Assembly: GCA_022837185.1 (NCBI GenBank)
Contig: JALHJD010000042.1
Coordinates: 1 to 14,382 of the forward strand
Source of the DNA: Desulfobacteraceae bacterium
Lineage (GTDB): Bacteria > Desulfobacterota > Desulfobulbia > Desulfobulbales > Desulfobulbaceae
Direction of reading: 5' to 3'
DNA length: 14,382 bases
The notes beneath the pieces are model-generated. The model saw nothing but the letters and a program-made list of their open reading frames with translations, had not been told where the DNA came from and ran no database searches. Shown piece by piece: positions 6,138 through 13,300 of this stretch. The first letter of the stretch is position 1, and every line of letters starts with the position of its first letter. A program made the translations under genes and the position numbers.

Positions 6138-8633
6138 TCATTCCCTGAAAATTGACTTCCCGTCGGTGGCTATGGTCACCGTGCCCTGTTTAGAAGTGGC
6201 GAGGACCGTCCGGCCTTGCCCTTTCCAGTTTCGCACATGGTCTTCGTCCAGATAGTGGCCGCGAACGTTCCGTCCCGATGAGACAACAATGATCCGGGGA
6301 TCGACCGCGTCGATGAACTGTGGGCTGCCGGAGCCTCTGCTGCCGTGATGGGGGGCCAGGAGAATGTCCGACCGCAAGTCCTCCCGCCTGTCCCTGAGGA
6401 GCAGCTCCTCCCCGATGAATGAGATGTCTCCAGGAAACAGGAAGGAAACGTCGCGGTGCCGCACCTTGATGACCAGGCTGCGGTCGTTCACCGAGAGTTG
6501 TTCTTCTTTCCGGTCCCGGCCGGTCGGCGGCTTTCCGTCCCTGGCGCCGTTCAGGAAAAGTACCGCGGCCTCCCGGTTCTCAGACATGGCCCGGCCTGAA
6601 GCAGGCCTTATGACGGCAACCCCCCTGTCGGCCGCAAGGCGAAGCAGTTCTTCATACAATTCGGACTGTCCCGTGTCCCCGTTGATCCATAACCGATCGG
6701 GTCGAAAACGGCGGATAATGAACGGCAGGCCGTTGAAATGATCACTGTCAGGATGGGTGACGATCACGTCATCAAGCCGCCAGAACTGCTTTTTCCAGAG
6801 ATAGCGGGCAATAACCCTTTCGCCGATGTCAAAGGGGGATGTCGACTTGCTGCCGCCGTCGATGAGAACCGCCCGATTCCCGGGCAGGCGGACAAGAGAG
6901 GAACTGCCCTGGCCCACATCAAGGTAGGCGACCTCGGTTTTTTGCGCCGGAAAAGGAAGCCAGAGGTTCCTGGTGAAAGAGATGGCCAGGAGAACGGCAC
7001 AGACAGACAGTGCAATTGCGGCTGGGCGCCGTTGCCGGCCGGCCGGCAGGAATCCCAGCAGCATGAAATAGGCCGCCATCTGCCCCAGGTTCGGAGTAAT
7101 TGTCCAGACGGAAGCAAAGGGCAGGCTGCTCCCGTACCGGGTTATCCAGTCGGCCGCCCCAATGCCGGCAGAGCCTGCTTGCAGGAGAAAGGCCGCAGCG
7201 TCGGGGGCCGCGAATATCAAGGGAATGGCGAGCAGTCCGGCGGGCAGGGCCCAGAAGCAGAGGAAGGGTTCGACCAGCAGATTCATGACCGGACCGATAA
7301 GCGAAATCCGGTTGAAATGATAGAGCATGAACGGCAACGAACCCAGGGTGGCGGCGACGGACACGATCAGCGCTGCGTACACCGAGGCCAGCAGCGTTTT
7401 TCCTCTTCCCGGGGTGTTTTGTTCCAGCATGGCCAGAAGCCGGGGATAGATCAGGGCGATGGCCAGGATTGACGCAAAAGAGAGCTGGAAGGAGACAGTG
7501 AACAGGGCAAGTGGCCTGAGCAGGAGCAGAATGAGGGCGGCGGCGGCAATGACCGGAATGATGGAGCGCTGCCGCCGCAGGATAACGCCGACCAGGAACA
7601 GCGCGGCCATGATCAGGGCCCGGAGAACCGGGGTGTTCATGCCGGCGATGAAGGCATAGCCGATCAGGGGCAGCAGGGAAAGCAGGGTTGCCAGGGTCGG
7701 CACATGGGTATGGAGCAGCAGAAAGGTCGATCGTTTCAATAACCAGGTGAGGGAGCTAACGGTCATCAGGCCGAGCAGGCCCATGTGCAGCCCGGAGATG
7801 GCCAGCAGATGCATGCAGCCGCTGGCCTTGAACTGTTCGAGGATCTGTTCCGGTATGCCGGCGCGGCTGCCGATCAGCAGGGCCTTGTACAGGGCGGCCG
7901 TCCGGGGATCGAGACGGGCGTCGAGAAACGAGCCGATTCGATGGCGGACCCGTTCGGGAAGATATCGCAGCCGGGTCAAAAACGTATCCTGCTGCTCTGT
8001 AAAGGAGAGAATTTCCACCGGCGACTTGATCCTGCCGCTCAGGTAAATTGACTGGGCGGCCATGTGCAGCCGGTAATCGAAGACTCCGGGCGTGCGGTAA
8101 TTGCCGATCCGGTCGATGGTGGCCAGGACAAGAAGATGGTCGCCGGCGGTTATGTCCGCCGGCCCAGGCCCCTCGATCGTCAAACGGATCAGGCCGCGGG
8201 CGGACTGAAAATCGCCGCTGTTGTCCTGAGCGCGATGAATGAGAATGGAGTCCGCATCAAGCAGATACCTGGTCTGGCGGCCGTCGTACTCCGGCATGGA
8301 GGTGACGGTTCCGGTCAGCGAGGCTTTGGTGCGGTCCACGATGAGCGTGGCAAGATGCCCGGGGCTCCGGGGCGGCAGAAGGCTGAATCCTGTCTGCATG
8401 AATCCGATCAGGACAAAGGCACAGAGGAGCAGGACCGGAGCAACGGTCGTATGCCGCAGGAGAAATGTCAGGGCGAAGAACAGGAAAACAGGAATCACCG
8501 TCCAATGAAGCAGGGGGAGGCCGGGTACGATGATTCCGGCCAGGGAAGCGCCGCCGATATAACTGATGGCCGCCGCCGCAAGCAGGTTCAGCCGGATATG
8601 GTCGATGAATGCCGATGGAGCGGGCAACAACAT
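6138..8633 (-). CDS. comEC: ComEC/Rec2-family DNA uptake channel
   Basis: This inner-membrane protein carries single-stranded DNA into the cytoplasm during natural transformation. The 831-aa product is full length. It has N-terminal membrane helices (about 13-85), a soluble DUF4131-type domain containing PGVFDY (182-187), the multi-helix Competence domain with LLAISGLHMGLLGL (276-289) and NTPVLRALIMA (333-343), and a C-terminal metallo-beta-lactamase-like domain. The last carries LDVGQGSSSLV (571-581), IDGG (591-594), THPDSDH (626-632), FPGD (733-736) and LAPHHGSRGSG (759-769), so its metal ligands look intact. It starts 14 bp after the waaA stop and is probably co-transcribed with waaA. The ribosome site at the ATG is weak. 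With pilT next door (convergent), the cell may be naturally competent. Confidence 0.95.
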   Translation of the reverse strand: MLLPAPSAFIDHIRLNLLAAAAISYIGGASLAGIIVPGLPLLHWTVIPVFLFFALTFLLRHTTVAPVLLLCAFVLIGFMQTGFSLLPPRSPGHLATLIVDRTKASLTGTVTSMPEYDGRQTRYLLDADSILIHRAQDNSGDFQSARGLIRLTIEGPGPADITAGDHLLVLATIDRIGNYRTPGVFDYRLHMAAQSIYLSGRIKSPVEILSFTEQQDTFLTRLRYLPERVRHRIGSFLDARLDPRTAALYKALLIGSRAGIPEQILEQFKASGCMHLLAISGLHMGLLGLMTVSSLTWLLKRSTFLLLHTHVPTLATLLSLLPLIGYAFIAGMNTPVLRALIMAALFLVGVILRRQRSIIPVIAAAALILLLLRPLALFTVSFQLSFASILAIALIYPRLLAMLEQNTPGRGKTLLASVYAALIVSVAATLGSLPFMLYHFNRISLIGPVMNLLVEPFLCFWALPAGLLAIPLIFAAPDAAAFLLQAGSAGIGAADWITRYGSSLPFASVWTITPNLGQMAAYFMLLGFLPAGRQRRPAAIALSVCAVLLAISFTRNLWLPFPAQKTEVAYLDVGQGSSSLVRLPGNRAVLIDGGSKSTSPFDIGERVIARYLWKKQFWRLDDVIVTHPDSDHFNGLPFIIRRFRPDRLWINGDTGQSELYEELLRLAADRGVAVIRPASGRAMSENREAAVLFLNGARDGKPPTGRDRKEEQLSVNDRSLVIKVRHRDVSFLFPGDISFIGEELLLRDRREDLRSDILLAPHHGSRGSGSPQFIDAVDPRIIVVSSGRNVRGHYLDEDHVRNWKGQGRTVLATSKQGTVTIATDGKSIFRE

Positions 8634-8647
8634 GGGCGGCCGAAAGG

Positions 8648-9940
8648 TCAGGAGGGATTGAGCAGATCCATGGCGGCATCGACGTGGCGGTCGACAACTC
8701 CCCTGCCGCTGGCAATCAGGTCGGCGGCGGCCTTGCTCATGGCATGATGGAGGTCGAGGTCAAGCAGCAGGCAACGGACGGCCTCGGTCAGCTCGGCAGC
8801 CGAACGGACGGTCCTGCCTCCCCCCGCCCGTACCAGGTCGTCGGCAATTTCATGAAAATCCTCCATGTGCGGGCCGAACAGGGTCGGCACGCCGAATGCC
8901 GCCGCTTCCAACGGATTGTGGCCCCCCTGGTCGACCAGGCTGCCGCCGATGAAGGCCACGTGTGCCAGGCGATAGCATTCGGTCAGTTCGCCGATGGTGT
9001 CCAGGACAAGGAGTCGGGTCGGTTCTGCCGCGGCCGTGGTCCGGCAAACGGCCTGCAGCCCCTTTTCCCGGGCCAGGCGGATGATTTCCCGGGCGCGCCC
9101 GGGGTTCCGTGGGGCAATAACAAGGGCAAGGCGTGGAAATTCCTCTCCCAGCCGGGAAAAGGCGGTCAGGATTTGTTCTTCTTCGCCGGCATGGGTGGAT
9201 CCGCAGATCCAGATGATGCTGTCCCGCACCAGGCGGAGCGGAGAGCGGTTCAGCCGCGGGCCTGGGTCGGAAACGGGCAGGACGGTATCGTATTTCAGAT
9301 TGCCGAGCACCATGACCCGGTCCGGAGAGGCGCCAAGATCCCGGATCTGTTCGGCATCACTGCCGGTCTGCATGGCCAGCAGGGAGAACTTCTGGAACAG
9401 CGGGGCGAAAAAGAAGCGCAATTTCCTGTAATTGTTGAATGAGGCAGCGGATATTCTCCCGTTGATGAGCATGACGGGGATGCGGAGCCGCCCCAGGCGG
9501 TCAAGCCAGTTGGGCCAGAAATCGGTTTCGACCAGGATAAAGAGGTCGGGATCGATGTGCCTGATGAATCGGCGAACCGTGGGCCGCAGGTCCAGGGGGC
9601 CGGCCATGATGACGTCGACGAGGGTGCCGATCCGTTTTTCGGCGACCTGTTGTCCGGTGGCGGTTGCAACGGTGAGTATAAAGCGGGCATCGGGCAGCCG
9701 CCGGCGCAGCGCCTTGATGAACGGAACGGCGGAGGTGACTTCACCCACCGACAGGCAGTGGATCCAGATGCTTTTCCCCTCCCGGGAACCGCGGTCGTCA
9801 TCGATGGTCCCGTGCAAACCGAACCCCAGCCGCTGCCCGATCCGGTTCCGGTATTTTTTCCTGGCCCACACCAGGGCAAGGATAACCGGAAACCCGATGA
9901 CCAGAAGGATGAACTGCAGAAAGTTATAGACGGGGATCAT
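8648..9940 (-). CDS. waaA: 3-deoxy-D-manno-octulosonic acid (Kdo) transferase
   Basis: WaaA (KdtA) adds Kdo from CMP-Kdo to the lipid A precursor at the inner leaflet of the inner membrane, a core step in LPS synthesis. The 430-aa length is typical. An N-terminal membrane anchor (about 5-27) is followed by the GT-B N domain with HCLSVGEV (61-68), matching the family HAASVGE motif whose glutamate is catalytic. Next come PLDLRPTVRRFI (115-126), PDLFILVETDFWPNW (131-145), and in the C-terminal half the donor-site segments ICGSTHAGEEE and FIGGSLVDQGGHNPLEAA. The start has no clear Shine-Dalgarno. Its long upstream region carries repeat element B. comEC follows in the same operon. Whether it transfers one or two Kdo residues cannot be told. 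Confidence 0.95.
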   Translation of the reverse strand: MIPVYNFLQFILLVIGFPVILALVWARKKYRNRIGQRLGFGLHGTIDDDRGSREGKSIWIHCLSVGEVTSAVPFIKALRRRLPDARFILTVATATGQQVAEKRIGTLVDVIMAGPLDLRPTVRRFIRHIDPDLFILVETDFWPNWLDRLGRLRIPVMLINGRISAASFNNYRKLRFFFAPLFQKFSLLAMQTGSDAEQIRDLGASPDRVMVLGNLKYDTVLPVSDPGPRLNRSPLRLVRDSIIWICGSTHAGEEEQILTAFSRLGEEFPRLALVIAPRNPGRAREIIRLAREKGLQAVCRTTAAAEPTRLLVLDTIGELTECYRLAHVAFIGGSLVDQGGHNPLEAAAFGVPTLFGPHMEDFHEIADDLVRAGGGRTVRSAAELTEAVRCLLLDLDLHHAMSKAAADLIASGRGVVDRHVDAAMDLLNPS

Positions 9941-9977
9941 TGGCGGCGGGTATTATTTCGGGGTTCACGGGGATGGC

Positions 9978-10271
9978 AGTTTGCAGCATTTCAGAAGTCA
10001 GAAGACAGATAACAGAAGACAGAAGAATTTGCAGCTTCGCTGCTGGTTTATGGCCGCTGATCCAAATCGCTGAGGGGATGGGGAACGAAGCCTGATCGCA
10101 GCAATGCCAGGTGGTTTGGGCGCTGTTATGTATTTGCATTCCCTCTGCCCGATTTATCGTTATGTTATTCATGGGTCCGGAGTTTGCCGGTTGCGCTGTG
10201 TGAGCGCGAAGCGCTCCCGAGGTACATTCTGCATTCTGAATTCATTATTGTGCATGAAGACGGCTTTGCCG
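9978..10271. repeat. Composite heptamer/hairpin element B
   Basis: The element lies between the divergent waaA and rsmE genes. A plus-oriented array (9992-10026: CAGAAGT, CAGAAGA three times, CAGATAA; also AGTTTGC at 9978) is followed by hairpin GCAGC-TTC-GCTGC (10031-10043). About 158 bp follow in which I recognise nothing. Then come a perfect hairpin GAGCGC-GAA-GCGCTC (10202-10216), an inverted array (10226-10253; ATTCTGC, ATTCTGA and two looser units), and hairpin CGGC-TTT-GCCG (10261-10271). Shifted by one base, the left units read AGNNNNC, as in element A, and the inverted array gives AGAATGC on the minus strand. The units differ in sequence from A and C but keep the period, orientation and triloop hairpins. 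Confidence 0.7.
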
Positions 10272-10276
10272 GCCTT

Positions 10277-10306
10277 ACTTTATCCGTGTCATCGAACTGT
10301 TGTCAA
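10277..10306 (-). promoter_or_regulatory. Possible promoter for waaA-comEC
   Basis: On the minus strand a perfect TTGACA (10306 down to 10301) is followed after 18 bp by TAAAGT (10282 down to 10277; 4/6 match). If used, it would make a leader of about 330 nt containing all of element B ahead of waaA. I see no convincing promoter for rsmE on the plus strand in this gap. Confidence 0.35.
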
Positions 10307-10325
10307 TTAAAGGGTTGCCTGCGCC

Positions 10326-11081
10326 ATGAATCTTCTCTTATTTGAGCCGGAAGAACTGTCGGGTTCGCTGCTCCGGCTGGAAGCAGGGGACCGGCGGGCC
10401 CGGCATATCCGGGAAGTGCTGGGCCTCGGGCAGGGGGACCGGCTCCGGGTCGGCATGCTTAACGGGAAGATGGGAAGCGGCCTCATCATGGGCAGCAACG
10501 GCGGCGGTTTCGTCATCGAGGTACGGCTTACGGCCCCACCCCCGGTTCTGCCAGCCGTGGAACTGATCCTTGCCCTGCCCAGACCGATAATGCTGCAGCG
10601 GATCCTGAAACAGGCAACGGTCCTCGGCGTCCGCAGTTTTTACCTTATTCGTTCCCGGCGCGTGCAGAAATCTTATTTTCAGGCAAACCTCCTGCAGCCG
10701 GCAGAGCTTCGCCGCTTCCTGCTCCAAGGGTTGGAGCAGGCGGTGGATACCAGAATCCCGGAAGTACACATCCATCAGCAGTTCAGGCCGTTCATCGAGG
10801 AGGCGGCCCCGACCATCCGGGCGGACAGTCGCCTGGTGGCCCATCCGGGTACGGACGCGAACCTGGCCGGGTTGTTCAAGGAAAGCCGCATCCGCGGCAG
10901 CATCGTCCTGGCCGTGGGTCCGGAAGGGGGATGGAACGATTTTGAACTGCAGTGCTTTTTTGACCTGGGGTTTTGCGGTTTCTCCATGGGACCGCTGATC
11001 CTGCACGTCGACACCGCGGTCATGGTTCTGCTCTCCCAACTGAAAATCCTCCAGGAATTGACCGGCCCGGCTGTGCGGTGA
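10326..11081 (+). CDS. rsmE: RsmE-family 16S rRNA (uracil-1498-N3) methyltransferase
   Basis: RsmE methylates N3 of U1498 in 16S rRNA using S-adenosylmethionine, in the cytoplasm. The 251-aa length fits. The N-terminal PUA-like part has RARHIREVLGLGQGDRLRVG (residues 24-43). The SPOUT domain has LALPRP, KQATVLGVRSFYL, and the SAM-site motif VGPEGGWNDFE. The final knot region reads MGPLILHVDTAV, where most family members have LG-RILRTETA, so two arginines and a glutamate are replaced. The RRVQKSYF and GLEQAVDTRIPEV segments fit a divergent RsmE clade. A weak ribosome site (AAAGGG) lies 11 nt before the ATG. The stop codon directly abuts repeat element C. Another rRNA target is possible given the substitutions. 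Confidence 0.88.
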   Translation: MNLLLFEPEELSGSLLRLEAGDRRARHIREVLGLGQGDRLRVGMLNGKMGSGLIMGSNGGGFVIEVRLTAPPPVLPAVELILALPRPIMLQRILKQATVLGVRSFYLIRSRRVQKSYFQANLLQPAELRRFLLQGLEQAVDTRIPEVHIHQQFRPFIEEAAPTIRADSRLVAHPGTDANLAGLFKESRIRGSIVLAVGPEGGWNDFELQCFFDLGFCGFSMGPLILHVDTAVMVLLSQLKILQELTGPAVR

Positions 11082-11348
11082 AGTGGCAGTTGGCAGTCGG
11101 CAGTCTAGTAATTCCCGGCTTTGCCGGGGGGACAGGCTTTGCGTTTCGCAGGTTGGGGTGAGCCCGAGAACACCAACAATTCCAATCGGTTGCGTTGGAC
11201 TTCGCGGGGCTCAGTTTAACCTAGGAATTTTTCCCTGCACAGCCGGCCGCGCAAACATGTTTTTCTCCTTATTCGGCCCCGCAGCGCGGGGTGGAGCGCT
11301 GCCGACTGCCGACTGCCGACTGCCGACTACCAACTCACGGCGAAGCCG
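11082..11348. repeat. Composite heptamer/hairpin element C
   Basis: The element fills the gap between the convergent rsmE and murJ genes. It begins right after the rsmE stop with plus-oriented units (11082-11108: partial AGTGGC, then AGTTGGC, AGTCGGC, AGTCTAG). Hairpins CCCGGC-TTT-GCCGGG (11114-11128) and TGCG-TTT-CGCA (11140-11150) follow. After a nested inverted repeat come hairpin CCCCGC-AGC-GCGGGG (11277-11291), an inverted array of four exact GCCGACT units plus ACCAACT (11301-11335), and hairpin CGGC-GAA-GCCG (11338-11348), six bases from the murJ stop. The outer arrays are reverse complements of each other (AGTTGGC and AGTCGGC on both), so the whole element has inverted-repeat ends. Confidence 0.8.
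11150..11223. repeat. Nested pair of inverted ~30-bp repeats inside element C
   Basis: The segment 11150-11179, reverse complemented, aligns with 11190-11223. Shared blocks are TTGG, GGGCTCA and AACCT in the same order, with differences between. Each arm can also fold on itself (GTTGG with CCAAC in the first; TTGGACT with AGTTTAA, using G-U pairs, in the second). It looks like two degenerate copies of one small hairpin repeat, head to head. It resembles interspersed hairpin repeats common in proteobacteria, but I could not verify the family. Confidence 0.5.
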
Positions 11349-11354
11349 GAATTT

Positions 11355-12959
11355 TCATCTGTCTCCCGATTTCCCCAGCCGATGCAGAATCTTTTCCGTT
11401 ACGATCGTCAGTTCCGGCAGTTTCAGGGAGAGGAGGGTCAGGTAGTAGATCAGGCCGCCGGCGACGATGATGCCCAGCACCGCGATCAGCTGTGGAACAA
11501 TGCCGCCGAGAAGCCAGGAGGAAAGCCAGCTTTTCAAACCCCACACCGCCGCGGCCATGACTGTGGTGGCCGCCAGTATTTTTCCGCTTCCGGCCAGCAG
11601 GGGCCGGAGGGAAAATCCCGCCAGCCGCCGGTACAGAATGATCCCGAGAAAGGCAAAGTTGAGGGTCATGGTAAAGGAGGTGGACAGGGCGATGGCCTTG
11701 TGTTGAAAATGGTCGATGGTCAGCGTGACAACGATGATATTGGCCGCCACGGCGATAAAACTGCCGATTACCGGATACCGGGTGTCACCGAGGGCGTAGA
11801 AGACCGGGACCATGACCTTGACGGCCGAATAGGCGAAGAGGCCGAAGGCATAATAGGCAAGGGCCTCGGCGGTGCGGAATGTATCGAAGGCGCTGAACGC
11901 GCCGCGTTCAAAGATGAGGCGGATGACCGGTTCGGCGAGCAGAACAAGCCCGGCCGTGGCGGGGATGGTCAGGCTCAGCACCATGATCAGCGATGAATTG
12001 AAGGTCTGCTGCAGACCGCTGAAATCTTTTTCCGCCGCCTGTCTGCCGAGCAGGGGCATGACGGCAATGGAAAAGGCGACGCCGAAAATGCCGATGGGCA
12101 GCTGCACGAGGCGAAAGGCGTAATTGAGCCAGGAGACGGAACCTTCGGCGCAGGAGGCGGCGAAATTGGTGTTGACGAAAATGTTGATCTGGGTGGCGGA
12201 CAGGCCGATGGTCGCCGGCAGCATGAGAAGCAGAACCCGGGTCAGTCCCGGATCGCGGAGGGAGAAGCGGGGTCGGAAAGCGAAACCCACCCGCCGCAGG
12301 GAAGGAAGCTGGATCAGAAGCTGCAGCAGACCGCCGATCAGGGTGCCCCAGGCCATGCCGGCGATGGCCGGCTGTCCTATCCGGGGAAAGAGCAGGGCCA
12401 GGGAGACGCCGCCGACGATGGAGCCGAGGTTGAAAAAGCTGGATGCCATGGCCGGCACGAAAAAACGGCCCCTGGTGTTGAGAATGCCCATGGCCACAGC
12501 GGCCAGGGCGATGAAAATGAGAAAGGGGAACATGATCCGGGTCAGCTTGACCGTCAGTTCGGTTTTGCCGGCTACGAGTTGAAAGTCGGGCGCCAGAAGA
12601 TTGACGATGAAAGGGGTGAGGTAGATGCCGGCCAGAGTCAGCAGGCTGAGCAGGACGGCGAAAAAGGTCAGGACGGTTCCTGCCAGTTCCCAGGTGGCTT
12701 TCCGGCCGCGCCTGGTGTCGTAGTCGGAGAAAACGGTAACAAAGGCCGCGGAAAGGGCGCCCTCGCCGAACAGGTCACGCAGCAGGTTGGGAATGCGGAA
12801 AGCGACCACGAAGGCGTCGTAGGCGTATCCGGCCCCGAACATGCCGGCAAAAATCTGCTCCCGGATCAGACCGAGAACCCGGCTGCACATGACTGCTCCG
12901 CTCACCGTTCCGGCTGACCTGGCAATTCTTCCGGTAAATGCGCTGGGGCGGTCGTTCAT
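11355..12959 (-). CDS. murJ: Lipid II flippase MurJ (MviN family)
   Basis: This inner-membrane protein of the MOP superfamily flips lipid II outward for peptidoglycan synthesis. The product is 534 aa from the chosen ATG, with about 14 hydrophobic helices. The residues needed in E. coli MurJ are present: R27 in SRVLG, R33, D48 in DAF, and R61 in FRIPNLLR, equivalent to R18, R24, D39 and R52, followed by the family signature GEGALSAAFVTVF (65-77). The frame extends to a TTG at 12983 (8 more residues). The ATG at 12959 gives the more typical N-terminus (short tail, then RIARSAGTVSGAVM), though its only ribosome-like GGAG is 16 nt upstream. It is monocistronic here, converging on rsmE. Confidence 0.95.
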   Translation of the reverse strand: MNDRPSAFTGRIARSAGTVSGAVMCSRVLGLIREQIFAGMFGAGYAYDAFVVAFRIPNLLRDLFGEGALSAAFVTVFSDYDTRRGRKATWELAGTVLTFFAVLLSLLTLAGIYLTPFIVNLLAPDFQLVAGKTELTVKLTRIMFPFLIFIALAAVAMGILNTRGRFFVPAMASSFFNLGSIVGGVSLALLFPRIGQPAIAGMAWGTLIGGLLQLLIQLPSLRRVGFAFRPRFSLRDPGLTRVLLLMLPATIGLSATQINIFVNTNFAASCAEGSVSWLNYAFRLVQLPIGIFGVAFSIAVMPLLGRQAAEKDFSGLQQTFNSSLIMVLSLTIPATAGLVLLAEPVIRLIFERGAFSAFDTFRTAEALAYYAFGLFAYSAVKVMVPVFYALGDTRYPVIGSFIAVAANIIVVTLTIDHFQHKAIALSTSFTMTLNFAFLGIILYRRLAGFSLRPLLAGSGKILAATTVMAAAVWGLKSWLSSWLLGGIVPQLIAVLGIIVAGGLIYYLTLLSLKLPELTIVTEKILHRLGKSGDR

Positions 12960-12997
12960 CGTCCGTACCGGATCGCTCCGCAAACAAATGTTATTGC

Positions 12998-13027
12998 TTG
13001 ACTTCTCAAGGATAATAGGAATATAAA
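12998..13027 (+). promoter_or_regulatory. Promoter for the EF-G-like gene
   Basis: TTGACT (12998-13003; 5/6 match) and TATAAA (13022-13027; 5/6 match) are separated by 18 bp. It sits between the divergent murJ and EF-G-like genes and points at the latter, with about 270 nt of leader before the start codon. Confidence 0.5.
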
Positions 13028-13300
13028 GTTCTGATGCTGGTCCAGATGGTTACCATTCCTGCGGCAAAAGAGAAACTTCTTTTTCTCTGAATTTCAATAA
13101 TAACTTCCGACTGGGAACGCCCTTTTTTCCCTCCGGGAGCGATCACATCGGCGGGATACTTCGACCATCGACGAAATGAGGATGTCCATGCCGGCCTGCA
13201 TCAGCAGGGCCGGTCTCCAGGCGTCTCTCAGCCGCATGATGCGGGCGGGTGTACCCGTATTCGTGCCTTTCAAATTGTTAACCGTCCACCGGAGGCCTTT
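13028..13300 (+). other. Long untranslated leader with several dyads
   Basis: I recognise no gene or known riboswitch here. Potential structures: AGAGAAA (13069-13075) with TTTCTCT (13082-13088); CCGGCC (13191-13196) with GGCCGG (13208-13213); the near-palindrome CCGCAT-G-ATGCGG (13232-13244); and CGGG (13246-13249) with CCCG (13254-13257). A very short ORF at 13034-13090 encodes 18 residues without a good ribosome site. The leader could be regulatory, or simply hold a decayed sequence. Confidence 0.3.

Noticed and set aside
6738..7472. 244-codon plus-strand frame opposite comEC (and a similar one at 8064-8747)
   Set aside because: Low-complexity G/Q/R-rich translations antisense to ComEC; no family resemblance.
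10044..10201. Possible integron attC site, tRNA or insertion-sequence remnant between the element B hairpins
   Set aside because: TAAC/GTTA core-like words occur, but the arms do not pair as an attC should. No cloverleaf or transposase frame is visible.
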